Below, piece after piece: positions 22,725-34,799 of a stretch of DNA of 64,000 bases. The DNA is from Gavia stellata. Its lineage: Eukaryota > Chordata > Aves > Gaviiformes > Gaviidae. Each line of letters begins with the position of its first letter. The first letter of the stretch is position 1. The stretch is taken from contig NC_082608.1 of the NCBI RefSeq assembly GCF_030936135.1, positions 8,835,535 to 8,899,534 of the forward strand, written 5' to 3'. The notes beneath the pieces are model-generated. The model was not told where the DNA came from. It saw only the letters and a list, made by a program, of their open reading frames with translations, and did no database searches. Made by a program: the position numbers and the translations under genes.

Positions 22725-23887
22725 GTAAGCTAAGGCTTTGTTTATTAGCATGAATTTCAATAACTTACTCATTGTGCATCCACTTCTGTTCTTATTAAAG
22801 AGGCATAAGACTCATGTTTAATTGGAATTGTGCAAACATATGAATCTTCTCTCATTTCCACATGTATCTTTAAACATTCTATGATGTTCTGCATCTAATT
22901 TTTAAAGTGTTATTTTATAGGGGAAGTACTGAATACATAGAAAAACCTACGGAAAATATTTTATTAGTTCTTTAAGATTAAGTGATTCTTTTTAACATTT
23001 CTAAGACTTAGTTATGATCTCTGGAAAGTAATCAGAAGCTTATTTTTTTTCTTGCCATAAAACAAGTCACAGAAGATAAGGACTTTCATAATATGTTTGT
23101 AACGTCACTGGAATAAACACAGTCATTCCAGACAGTAGTAATATCACTGTCCTGCTCTTGTATAGTGCATATTGAGATTTTTCTGAGTCTATTAGCTAAG
23201 GGTTCCGAAAATAACATATCTGATCATTTAACCACTATGACTTCCAAAAGATTTGTTATATTTCAATGTGCTGCTAATAAGGAGGTTTGCTGGAAGTTCA
23301 GTCATTTTTAAAACCGAAACCTGCTTGGGAAATGACATAATTAGCCTGTAGTCCATCATAATGCAGAAGTTTAATTCTTGTGTTGATTTTTTTTTTAAGT
23401 GACTGAAAATAAAGTCCATTTACATGCAGCAGGCATGAGCTGCTTTAACAGCATGTGATTGCGTCCATTTCTGCTCATCTTTTATTAATTCTAAAGTAGA
23501 TTTCAGAAGTACTGATAGTAAAACTGCTTGAGGAAACTGGGGAGGACAGCAATCAATGTCTCAAGATTTACAGTTGAAGTCTAGGCACTAAATTCCATTT
23601 TATGGATAGTGATACTTTTCTGTGTACAAAAAAAGTTGCTTTAGAAAGTTAATAAAATCTAACTGAAGCCACTGTGCTATGAATCATCCTTCGCAGAACC
23701 TTTCAAACAATTACTCTAGTTACTTAGTGTATTGTAAGCTAAGTAGTAATTTTAGCTTGGCATTAGGAGAACATGCTTTCTGTTCAATTTTATTTAAACT
23801 TTCACAATTTTTTTTAAAAAGTATATTATCATGATTAATGGTCCCTAAGTATTGATGAAACATATTGCTTTCTATTCTTGTCTGTAG
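22725..23887 (+). other. ITFG1: ITFG1 intron 5
   Basis: A 1.16-kb AT-rich intron with no repeat or RNA gene recognised. Confidence 0.85.
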
Positions 23888-23982
23888 GAACTTATCATGG
23901 CATGCTGCTTTGGAAACTCAAAGTAAAATGTATATACCACACTCTCATGCATTTATAGATTTAAATAATGACTTCACTGCTG
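23888..23982 (+). CDS. ITFG1: ITFG1 coding exon 6 (residues 178-210)
   Basis: A 95-nt exon encoding NLSWHAALETQSKMYIPHSH, then AFIDLNNDFTA. N179 is a sequon (NLS), as in human. The fourth loop, DLNNDFTAD (202-210), ends on Asp210, whose codon is split by intron 6 in phase 1. The donor is gtaagt. Confidence 0.95.
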
Positions 23983-26900
23983 GTAAGTCATAAAAGTGTT
24001 AAATACCTTCCTAAAATATTTATCACTAAGTATACAATGTAATGTGTTGCAATTTCCTTCTAATATTTTAGTAAATTTCATTGATGGTTGTAAAGAGTTG
24101 GTTCTGTAATGTTGTATTCAGTAATTACATGACTTTGCTACTTCTGATTTTTTTTTTTATTTTCAATTATTTTAATATCTGCAATTCCAAAATTTTGCAT
24201 TTTAAAAAACAACTGCCAAAATGAATACCCTAATAACGTTTTCTACCTCTTGATGATAATTTAATCATAACTAATGCTTGTTCTGAATAATTTTATGTTC
24301 ACCATTAAAGCATTGTTTCCTGTTCTTCATGATGCTGTTCTCTAGTGTTCGGTTTGCAACTGAATCAGAAGCAGGGCTGCGTTTTCTTCATCTTGAGTCT
24401 GAAAACAGTTTATAGTTCATTCGAAAGAATGTTTCCAAGACTGGACTTATAATTTGTTTCTTGAAGATTTCAATACGACTTCATTCTATTTTGTTGTCAT
24501 TAATTCTATCACTGATTGAGAAAATAGCATGTGAGACTTTATTCTTCTATTACTACATGAGCAATCTTATAACCTATTTATAATTCAGTGTTCACAAATA
24601 AATATTGGAGACAACTTTTCTTATGGTAGATTAACTGTATTCTTCCTTTGGTGGTGGTGGCTTTGTTTTGTTTGGGGTTTTTTTGTGAAATATGCAATGC
24701 AATTTAGCCTTCAATTACCACGATGAATCTCTTTATCACTTAGATATCTGGTTCATACCTCCAAGCACATTTAAATATTGTGCTAAACTCAATTTCCTCA
24801 CACACTAAATGAATTCTGAAATGCTTTACCTTCTGCTAATATGCAATGTATGTCAATTCATATCTGGTCATTTTGGAAGGAGAGCTTGTATTTTTCTTAT
24901 GTAGTAGCATGGGAATGAGAGAGGAAAGAGTACATAAATTTAATTAAGATGCTTATAAATGTTGGGGATTAAGTTAATTGCTTTAGTGCGTAGTCAAACC
25001 TTAATATTCAGTTCTGGCACATTGCTGCATGAAGCTGTCAAGTGGAAATTCCAACTGGAAAATTAAATATACGGTTGCTTACCATAATCAGTGTCATGTA
25101 ATAACCAATTCTAATGCACTTAGTTTTATAAATCTTCTGGAATTTTGTTTTAGTGGCATGGGCAGCATAAATGAGCATTCCAGGTAGCATTTTAAGGTTA
25201 ATATATTGAAATCTAAATTCACAGGTAGGTAAGGGTTAGAAGTCTAAGTTGCTTACATAGATCAATCACAGATTGATCAGTTTTTGCAAGAGTACACAAA
25301 GGTTTTTATGACAGCTAACAGACAAAAAAATGTCCAGAGAGTTCCAGTTAGTGCTAGTGATATATGGAAGTTCTTCTAGTAAATAAAAATGAAAGTTGGG
25401 ATCTTTGTGTGGGGAGTGCCGGGAGCTTTTATAGATTCACATCTATATTCATATCTCAAGATGTGAACAGAAGCTTCTATGAAGCAGTCCCCCTAGAAAG
25501 ATCCTGACTTTTTTTCGCTTGTAACAGCAAGGATATAACACCTCAGGCTGAACTATGTATTATGTTACAGCAACCTGAGGAATATTTCAAGGAAAATAAT
25601 TTATTCTGAGAAGAAAACTGGAGAAAATATTACCATAGAATTATTTTCTTGAAAATAATTTTTTGCTTCTAAGATCGGAATGGTAAATTGTTTTTTGGCT
25701 GTCCCTATGAAAATTGGACCAACTGGGAACAAGGCATATGTTGCTGAAAGATAATACCTTATCAGTGATATCTGGTATTTAATGACTGATGTGTTATTCC
25801 AAGACTGCCTGCTGCCAAAATGAAAAGTCACCAATCGTCTGGTCCTGTCTGCATGTTTACGGCAGTTCCCTCACATCAGCTATAGTAACTGCTCAGGAAC
25901 TGGGGCTGGTGGGGAACACAATTCATTTTCACCTGAGTTACTAAGCTGATCCAACTTGCCATGCAGCTTCAGTATTGCCAGAGCTAATGCCAAAGCACAG
26001 AGAGAAGGTTGACTCCTCTTTTAGTAGCAACAGTTGTAGCCTGCCTTTAACCAAGCATAAAATTGCACCTTGAGTCTCATTGTGCCTCTTCAAAAAAATA
26101 CCTGTTTAGTGTTCTCGCCGTGTATCCTTTAATTTGTGTTAGCCTGTACAGAGTTGGGCAAGTGGCTCATAGTCCTAATAGTAGTCAGCTGATACAAATT
26201 AAAAAAAATAAAAGGCAAACCAAAAAAACTACCTGTATGTAACTGTCTATACAGTACTGATAGTGCTGTGATTCTAAATGCACTCTGCCAAACAGGGCCA
26301 AAATAAGGTGCTGATACTACAGTAGTACATCCTCAACTAGTCCTGTGTCTCGCTCTGTGAAGTCTGAATAGACTTTGCAGAAGTCAGCTAAATGCTGCTC
26401 CTGTTTGTTTAGCTCTTCCTTGTTAGCATAGCTGGGGCAGTGCAGCCTTACTACACCAGCAAAGAGAGGAGTGCAATTCATGTTCTTTTATTTCTCAGTG
26501 GAGTCACTGGAGTCTATTACTTACTGGTTGTTTCAGGTAGAGCTAGTGAAGAGGAGAGGATTCTTGTGACTTAGTATTCACCCGCACTACCATTCTTGAG
26601 TTGGAACAAAACCTCATTAAGAATAGGTCCTGGTACACATTAGAACCATATTAATTAGGAGGGAGGCGTTGACGAGGATGCAGGGGAGTAGTCTGCATGC
26701 TGAAATCCTGTTGTCCAAAAGACTTGGTAATGATGACATTTGATGCTGCTGTGGTGCATTTTGACTGAAAAATTCAGAGTATTTATTCACAGGCAATGCT
26801 ACTATTCATGAATATGAAGATATAGTTGTACCTCAAATGGATGCACTGTTTTTTGTTTACAAATAAAAAACAAACCTCCAGAAGATGCCATCTTTACTTG

Positions 26901-27616
26901 TTGTTTTTTGGGATTTTTTTAAGACCTTTTTCTAATATTCTGCAATGTTTTGGGGCTCTTTGTATTCTGTAACAGATGCAGCCAATTCCGAGATTTTTAG
27001 CTGGGCTATTTTTGGCAACTCTATCATTATAAACAGCTTAGGAGATTTAAAGTGTGCTTGACATAAAAAAAAGAAAAAAATCCTCTCTGGGCTGAGAATA
27101 TTTTTGCTAGTTTATTGCCTAACTCGTTTTCAACCTGCTGATATTAAACCCTCAAAACAAAGCTTTTAATTGGCATGCTTCTCCTGCTCTGGGTAAAATG
27201 GAGTTGAATTGTTATGACTTCATTATATGAGAACATGTTCGTAAAGATGTTTTTAATCCCTAACAGTGCTTCATGAAAGGTTAACCGTGTAAGGATTTTA
27301 TAATCCAAAAATCCACTAACCAGAACAAAGGTAATACTAATCTTTCTTGGTGAGATATAAACTAGGCTGTTTCACATAGTGCTGCTGCTGTTTTTAAATA
27401 AGGCATCCTCATGTAGAAATCTCAGCTTCTTAGAATTTTTAATTCAGTAAGTAATGTTGAGTTAGGCCAGGAATTTTATAATCTGTGCAAAAACTCGCAG
27501 TATAAAACTTTTACCAAAGGGTCTATGTCTGCTTTACAGATAAAGTCAATACAAAATTTTCAAGTGTCTTCTGCATGTGTATTAAACATGTGGTGCTCCA
27601 GGGAGGAGTATCTAGT

Positions 27617-27672
27617 TCACAGAATGGCTGAGATTGGAAGGCATGTCTGGAAATGGTCTAGTCAACCTACCT
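27617..27672 (-). mobile_element. CR1 LINE 3'-tail fragment
   Basis: On the plus strand the segment starts TCACAGAATGGCTGAGATTG and continues with GAAGGCATGTCTGG...TCTAGTCAACCTAC. This is the reverse complement of the CR1 3' terminus (usually TCACAGAATGG..GGTTGGAAGG..CTCTGGAGATCATCTAGTCCAAC). Only the tail is left. Confidence 0.7.
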
Positions 27673-30600
27673 ACCATTAATGTCACTGTTAGTACATGTA
27701 CTGTGATAGACTGAAAGATGAGGAGAAAATGTGGTGACGCTTGTTAGACTAGGGCTACTGAGTGTCTAGTAATACATACTCACACTTCTCATTAGTTCTT
27801 TTTGACAGCTAGCTTAGGAAAATAATCTTGATGCTAATAATAATAGGCTTGTCTGAACAGATTAACATCAGGTGTATTTCATAGAACATTACAGTCCAGG
27901 TGAGCATTTCCAAAGCAGGCTCCTCGAGTAAGAGGCCTGTCTTAAAAACATCATATCCTCAAACTGAAAAATTTACATCACGTGACTTAAGAAAAGAAGT
28001 ATTTGTACAGGGTTTAACTCTTCTGACTTACAGTGAAGGAGGTAAAAAGCAACTTCTCTTTGCATTAGTCCACTCAATTCAAAATAGAAAGGAACTCAGA
28101 CTTTCTCAGAAATGTGTTTCAGATGTGTTAGTCAAGAGATGGAGAGAATACTGTTTAATTAAGTAAATGCTATTCGCAATATCGTCATTATACTGAAGAT
28201 TTTACAACTGGAATACATGAACTGAACCATGGATAAAAAGTGGTGTAGCTGGAAACTGAGGCCAAGATAGGTAAAAGGCCTTGATAAAGAACACCCAGAA
28301 GTGATGTGGAGATGGGTACCAACACAGATCATCTATTTAAAGCTAGACGATAGACAAACATATGTTGTTTATGCCATTGTTGATCTGCATCACAGTCAGC
28401 ATTTTCAGGTATACGCTTTGGACCAAGCTGAAGTTTAAATTTAGCATGGGTCACTAGGTGAACACTGGTTAAGACTGTCTTAACATAAGCTCTCATAGGT
28501 GTATCGAGAGTGCTTTATCTAAAGTTGAAATTTTTAGGAGAGCAATTATTTTGCTACGTGTAATTTTTTGTTCTAATTGGTTAACTCTATTTGTTTCTAA
28601 ATAAAATGTCCTAAAATGTCAGATGTTCATTTAGGACTAATGCTGTCTTTCTAAGCCAAAACTGTAGTACTTAATTACTTGGAAAAAAAAGGATTATTAA
28701 TAAACAATAAATGTGTATGCAAAGTTACAAGTCATCTACCAAGAAATCAGGCCATGGCCCTGCAAGTATTTTTAAAATGTTCAAATGTATGAGACAAAGT
28801 GCCTTGGACTCTGAATCATACTGTAACTTCATACTGTAAATCTGTCAAGGTATCCTTGAATGCTATGAAAAATAGTTCATGTATTAAATATTCTGTGCCT
28901 TATTTGGTTATGTGATTACAAAGTTTGGAAATACTGCTTTTACAACCTGTCTTGTGTTGAACGCTAGCACCTGGTGTGTATAACTGCAGATATTTCTGGA
29001 ACTGTTTATATAGAATCAGGGGATTTTGGGAAAAGTAAAGTGGAAAAATCATTAGTCAGAAACAGCTTGCTATAAGGTAATTGCTAGTCTCTTTACTGAT
29101 TTCTGATGGTTAATTTTCTTATGTTGTTTTGCTTTGGGAATCTAGAAACCTAATGTACCAGAATGTTTACAATGTGTTTTCTTTTTGATTCCCACTTCTT
29201 AGTTTAAACGCATAAATGTAGACAGTTTTCTTCTTGAAAACCAATCATTCAAGTCACAGGTGATTTTTTTGTTGTAATCATTTAAACTTGGATTCTGAAG
29301 ACACTGTAATGCTTGATGTCAGGCGCTCTGATTTTATTTTTGGTGAGTTTCCTCTTGATGGAAGCTGGTAGCCTCTCCGCATATAATACTATCATCAAAG
29401 CTTATTTTATGCACTAGATCTGCATTTATTCTCTATTAAAATAACCACGCTCATTATGTTTGCAAACAAATTATCTGTCCTTTTAAAACTTGTCTGAGTG
29501 GCATTTTAAAACTGTTGGGGTGTGTGTATATATTTGAAGTAAAATTGTTCTCTCTGGTTTTGTGTCCTCCCTTATGTTTTTCCCCAAAACAAATATTCAG
29601 TAATGCATGTCACTTTTACATTCCTTTTTAATTTAACTGTTTTAAGCTCTGATAACAGAGCTTACCTGAGAGTTTACAGCAAATAATGGAGGCAAAAAAT
29701 GTATCATGTAAGATACACAGGATATATTTTGGAGGACATCAATCTTTGTAAAGTTTTGTTTGCTTTTTATTACTTTTATTTTTACTATTTACAGATTTGT
29801 TCTCGCTAATTAAAAATGCTCTGTGTGACATGATCTCCTGTTACCTCTATTCCTCCACTTCTTCCTGCACAGTGTTCAATGCCACAGGAAGTTCCTGCTC
29901 ATAAGATGAAACCAGAGTTGCTCAAATTAGCTGCATCTCCTCCTGCTGCTGAGACTGGTCTACTTTTGCCAATGCCACTTTTCTTACTCACAGCTTACCT
30001 CACAAAGAGAATTAAAGAATGACTAGAGATCTTCAGAAGAAAAAAAGTAGCTATATTAACTTAAGTTTTTCCTAGTCTTTCTGAAAGAACCTGTGACCTG
30101 TGCTATCTGCTTAGCAGTTTTAATTTTAAAATTTCCATTATTAAGTGTCTCAAAAGCTATTCCTTTTGAAATTTATAATTATATACTGATATAATTATAT
30201 ACACTGGGGGGTACTAATCTGACATTTTTATGGGAATCAATAACTTACTATAGGTGAGAAGTAAATTGGTTCTGCTCCAAACAGCATTTTGTTTAGAAAG
30301 CAAGAATGTGAAAGTGGGTTCTGAAAGCACTCTTAATACTGAAGTAAAAGTGACATCAAGCTGTAACTTAAGAATGTTGCTCATGCCCTGGTGGCTTCTG
30401 AAGACAACCGTGGATGCTGAGGGGTTTAATTCTGAAGTAAAGCCCTCTGACATTAAACAGAAAGGTCAAATCAGTCATTAGTGAAATAAACGCTCCATCT
30501 ATAAATAGTACCGTCTTTTATAACACTCAAAAGTGAAGGAAAATAACAAGCATAGTCAGAAGTGAACTTGGAGCAGATTCTGTATAGTTAGGTTTTATTG

Positions 30601-33600
30601 CAATTTCCTAGTAATCCTAATAAGAAAAAGTTATGTTTGGAAGTACAGTTTGTAATACTATCTGCTTTATTTAATAAGATTGTCTGCAATTTTCCAGTTG
30701 GGCTGAAGTCTTCTAAGCTCTCTACCTACCTCCACATTGAACTTTTTCTAACCTTCAGGTATACTTGCTTAGCTACTTCCACAAACTGAAGTCGTGGTGG
30801 AGCTGTTTTGATATTTGATAACTTAGGCAACTTTTTTCTTAGTGACCTAGTACTTGCTTTTGAAACATCCTTCCTGAAAGATAGCAAGGTCTCTTTCCGT
30901 TTGCTGTTTTAATTAAAAGATCCATCCAAATTTAGCCAGTTTGAAACAGGTCTTAGAAATATCAACTGGGGTTTTTTTGTCGTTGTTGTTTTCCTTAATT
31001 GCTATTACTGCCTTTCTAAAACAGCCATCAGTAGTGAACATACCATAGACAGGGATTATCGAAGCCTTCCCTTCCATTATGGCCCTGGACTATTGCCATT
31101 GTTTGGATGCTTAACTGAGAGCAGGGGGCAAAAGGCAGAGACGATGCACAGGGAGTGGGAATAGAAGTTGGTAGGTGGGGAAGAAATCTAGGCTGAAGGT
31201 AGGGAATTTAGATGGAGATGATAAGAAGCAAACACTGGATGAATTTCTGCAAGAAGAGCGTGTTAACAGATGGACTTGAAGTTGTTAGAGGAGGACTGAC
31301 CTCATGGTGTGTGGAATAAGAGAAGCATACTTGCATAAGACTGGGTTGAGAGCAGTCTAGGATTGTCTGTGTGAAGAATACTGTGGGATGAGGATCAGAG
31401 ATGGACCTACTGCTGGGTGTAGAGCTGTTTGGTTGGAAACTGCCTGTACGATTATTTCTACATCTGCAGCAAAAATTGTAAGATATATGGTGTAAGAAGC
31501 TAGGGATCGCAGGAAGAGTAGAAATGCTTTCTTGTTCAAGGTGTTTGAATGCTGTCCTGCATTTTAATCCATCTTTTCTATGGAATTCCTTTGTCATGAC
31601 CAATAACCTGTTGCAATTACATGTTGGGCTCTCGGTAGATGATAATCTGTCGGGCATCTTTATTGTAAATATCTGGTTTCTGAGCCCCTGTGGCAAGAAT
31701 GCCATGCTTTTGGTGCCCAAGATGGAACTCTGTAAACATAAGTAGTTGTGTAATGCTCCATTAGAGATATTACATAAAAATGATCAGAAATGGATCTAGC
31801 TCAAGATATGGGTGCACTGTGGTCAAATTATTATTCCAGTGTTTGTAGATGTATCTGGGATGGCTTTGGCACTGATACAAGATGGATCTAAAGGCACTAA
31901 ACTCTGTGCAGTTTAGTTGTACAAGTTTTACATAACTCTCTGCGAAGACTTTTCAGTCTTCACTGGGCCATATGTTGATACAATGTCAAAATTAGCGGAT
32001 CCCATCAAATAAAGATGGATGGAACTGCTGTGGTTCCTCTCTAATGAGCTTTAGGTTACTGGAGCTTGCAATACAGTGCTCGAATATCTTCCCTTTTTCA
32101 AGCTGAAACATAAATTCTAATAATCTCCATTTCCTGTTTTTTGTAAGAAATAATGCTGAATTCAGTGATTTTCAGTATGTGTATCTACTGTTGACAAGAT
32201 GTAGTAGAGCCTGGATAGCAGCATTTTATTAGTAAGCCAATTAACTCAAATTAAAGAATAGCCAGATTTGCTCACCAACTCACTTCTTAGGGAAAGTAAA
32301 GTTGTGAGTAAAATGCTAATATAGTGTGGTTTTGTGTCACAGCATGCGTCAGATATCTTCTGTATCAAGTGTTTGGTATATACTTAGGTTGTTTTTCAGT
32401 CTTGTGGATCTAAAATGCTGGGTAACCTCCTTGATTCTTTATCTTATTCTCAGGCTGTTGAACTTTATTTATGAGTTTTCCTATTGCGTATGTTGTTTTT
32501 ATGTTAATCACTGCCTGTTAAATTGAAAATAGGAAAACATATTTAAATGTGAACACACTTCACTTTGCATTTGTTTCTCTTAAGCATTTTCTCTCAGACA
32601 GTACTGCTTTTTTTTATTTCTAGCCATTCGCTTAGGCTGTAGGTGTTGCATTTCAGGAAATTTGCCTGAGTCTGATATGAAGATCTTCCCCCATCCCAAC
32701 TATCAAGGACTTTACGTATCTTTACTACATCCAGCTAACCCAATATTCTTTCTCTGGCAGTGGCAGTAGGAAAGTGGTCAGACTGATTTTTTTTCCTCCT
32801 CTCATTGCCTATTTCCATTGTGTATCTCCAGAATCTACAATTCGCGTAGGATTGTTAAAGGCACATCCTTGCCTATTGTTTTTAGTATCCCTTTACGTAC
32901 CTATTGTCCAGTAAAAGCATCCAGAGTATCACCTTTGTATTCTGTAAATAATTAAGATTGTTAAGCTCCAGATGATTTGATTTTATAACCTCAGGTTGTG
33001 AATATCTCACATTGTGCTGTTGTTAAGTTCATCAGCATTTGAACAGAGCATTATGATACAGCCCTCAATACTTTGTCCGTGCTTTTTAAACTTAGAAATC
33101 TGTGTGCAAACGATTTTGTTTTCTACACCTGAAAATGCAACCAGAATTGCCTTTCAAAGGCAATGCAGCAGCGTATCTTTAGGCGAGTGACTTTTCGTGA
33201 GCATATGTAATATGATAGGCATTCCTTGTAGGAAAGAGGGGTTGGGTTTTCTTGGTATAGCCAGAAGCAAAACAAAAATGTTGCAGTTTTCAAGATGATT
33301 AAAATACAAAAAGTGTAGAAATGAGCTGTGTACGTCTTCATTGTTGTGTAATCCGAGTACTGAACGTACAGATCTTAATGCATTTTTTGGCTCCATGTCT
33401 TCTCCTGCAGCTCTTAAATATTAAAAAATTTAGTAATAATAAACATGGAAAGCTATAGCAATAGTGGTGAGAGACGTCTGCCATGGACACCGTTCCTTTG
33501 GGAAGGAGATGCTTGCAAGGAGTTTTTGCTATGGCTGTATAGAAAAATATATTTATAAATTGCACAGATTCGTAATTGTTTCCTCTCTCATACGCTTTTG

Positions 33601-33633
33601 GCTCTTACGGACAACTTATGTAATAAAGCCAGA

Positions 33634-33720
33634 TAGAATCATAGAATAAATTAGGTTGGAAGTAACCTTTGGAAATCATCTGGTCTAAAACACTATACCA
33701 GGCAGGGCTTAGACAGGCTT
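33634..33720 (-). mobile_element. CR1 LINE 3'-tail fragment
   Basis: The reverse complement of a CR1 3' terminus: AGAATCATAGAATAAATTAG, then GTTGGAAGTAACCTTTGGAA, then ATCATCTGGTCTAAAACA, and an AGGCAGGGCTTAGACAGG block matching the interior of the tail. Two ATTCTATG-type end 8-mers can be seen. Confidence 0.8.
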
Positions 33721-34779
33721 CTTTCCTACAAACTTGGGGAAAACATTTGTAATCCTGAACTACACAAATTTGTAAACAGTTATTTGGAGTGTCTGAATTA
33801 CATTTTGTTTTTACACTGCTGCCGCAAAGAAATGTTTTTGGTTTGCTTGCTTTGAAATCTCTGATATTCTTGGTCAAAATGGAAAATTACTTGAAAATAT
33901 TAAGCATTCGATGTGATTTCAGTGCAGGAGGGTTTAATCACAAAAATATGCATGAGCATTGGAGACACATAGCTTCTAAGAAGGGTTAAGGATAAAAAGG
34001 AGGACAATTGGCAATAACGTACCAGCTGAATTGGTTCAGCGGGCTCTAGAACCTAGAGGCAGTGTTGCTGTACCTGTATTAAGTTGTTCTATGGGAAATC
34101 ACAGCTTGTTGCTTTAACTTAGGAGCAGTCTGACACTAGCTCCTCTATACTATTTCTGGAAGATTATCTGCTATCTTTGCCTGCTTTTGCATTTTACCAG
34201 TGCAGTGTAATATTACAGCAGCCTTGGAGCTGCTTTGGTGTGTTGGTTCCATTCATTGTATATAATGTTATATGCCTCAAGTTAGGAAAGAGGAGAGACA
34301 GAGGAGTACATGAAGAGGAACAAATGGCAAAAGTAATTTACTGACTTTCAAGAGAAGCTGTTTTGGACGTGGGAGGGAGTTCAGTGCAAAACGGGCATGT
34401 TGCTGAACGTAATCAACTTTAAGCTACTGTAGAGGGCTGTATTCAGCACTGATCTCTTGCAAACCAAAGAGATGTATGGCAGATTGCCTCCTCTGAAAAC
34501 ATAGCTCTGTTTTCCTACTCTCAAAATGTGGAACAAGTGTTCACATTAAAATATCAGCTTTGTACAGTGGCTGAACAAAGACTTTAAATCTTTAAGCACC
34601 TCCATATTTTTAACATAGTAAACATTTTAGATGTTTTAAATTATCATCTTTCTATTAGCTCTTTGTAGTTTGATTTGCATTTACTATCCTGATTTATTCC
34701 TCCTACACTGCAGATAGCTAAATGTATTCTTTCATTTCATGAAGTTGTGTGACATCCCAGCCACTGTGGTTCTCTCATC

Positions 34780-34799
34780 TTTTTTTTTTTTTTTTTTTT
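34780..34799 (+). repeat. Poly-T tract, 20 bases
   Basis: A run of 20 T in ITFG1 intron 6. No element is recognised next to it that would make it a retroposon tail. Confidence 0.9.
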
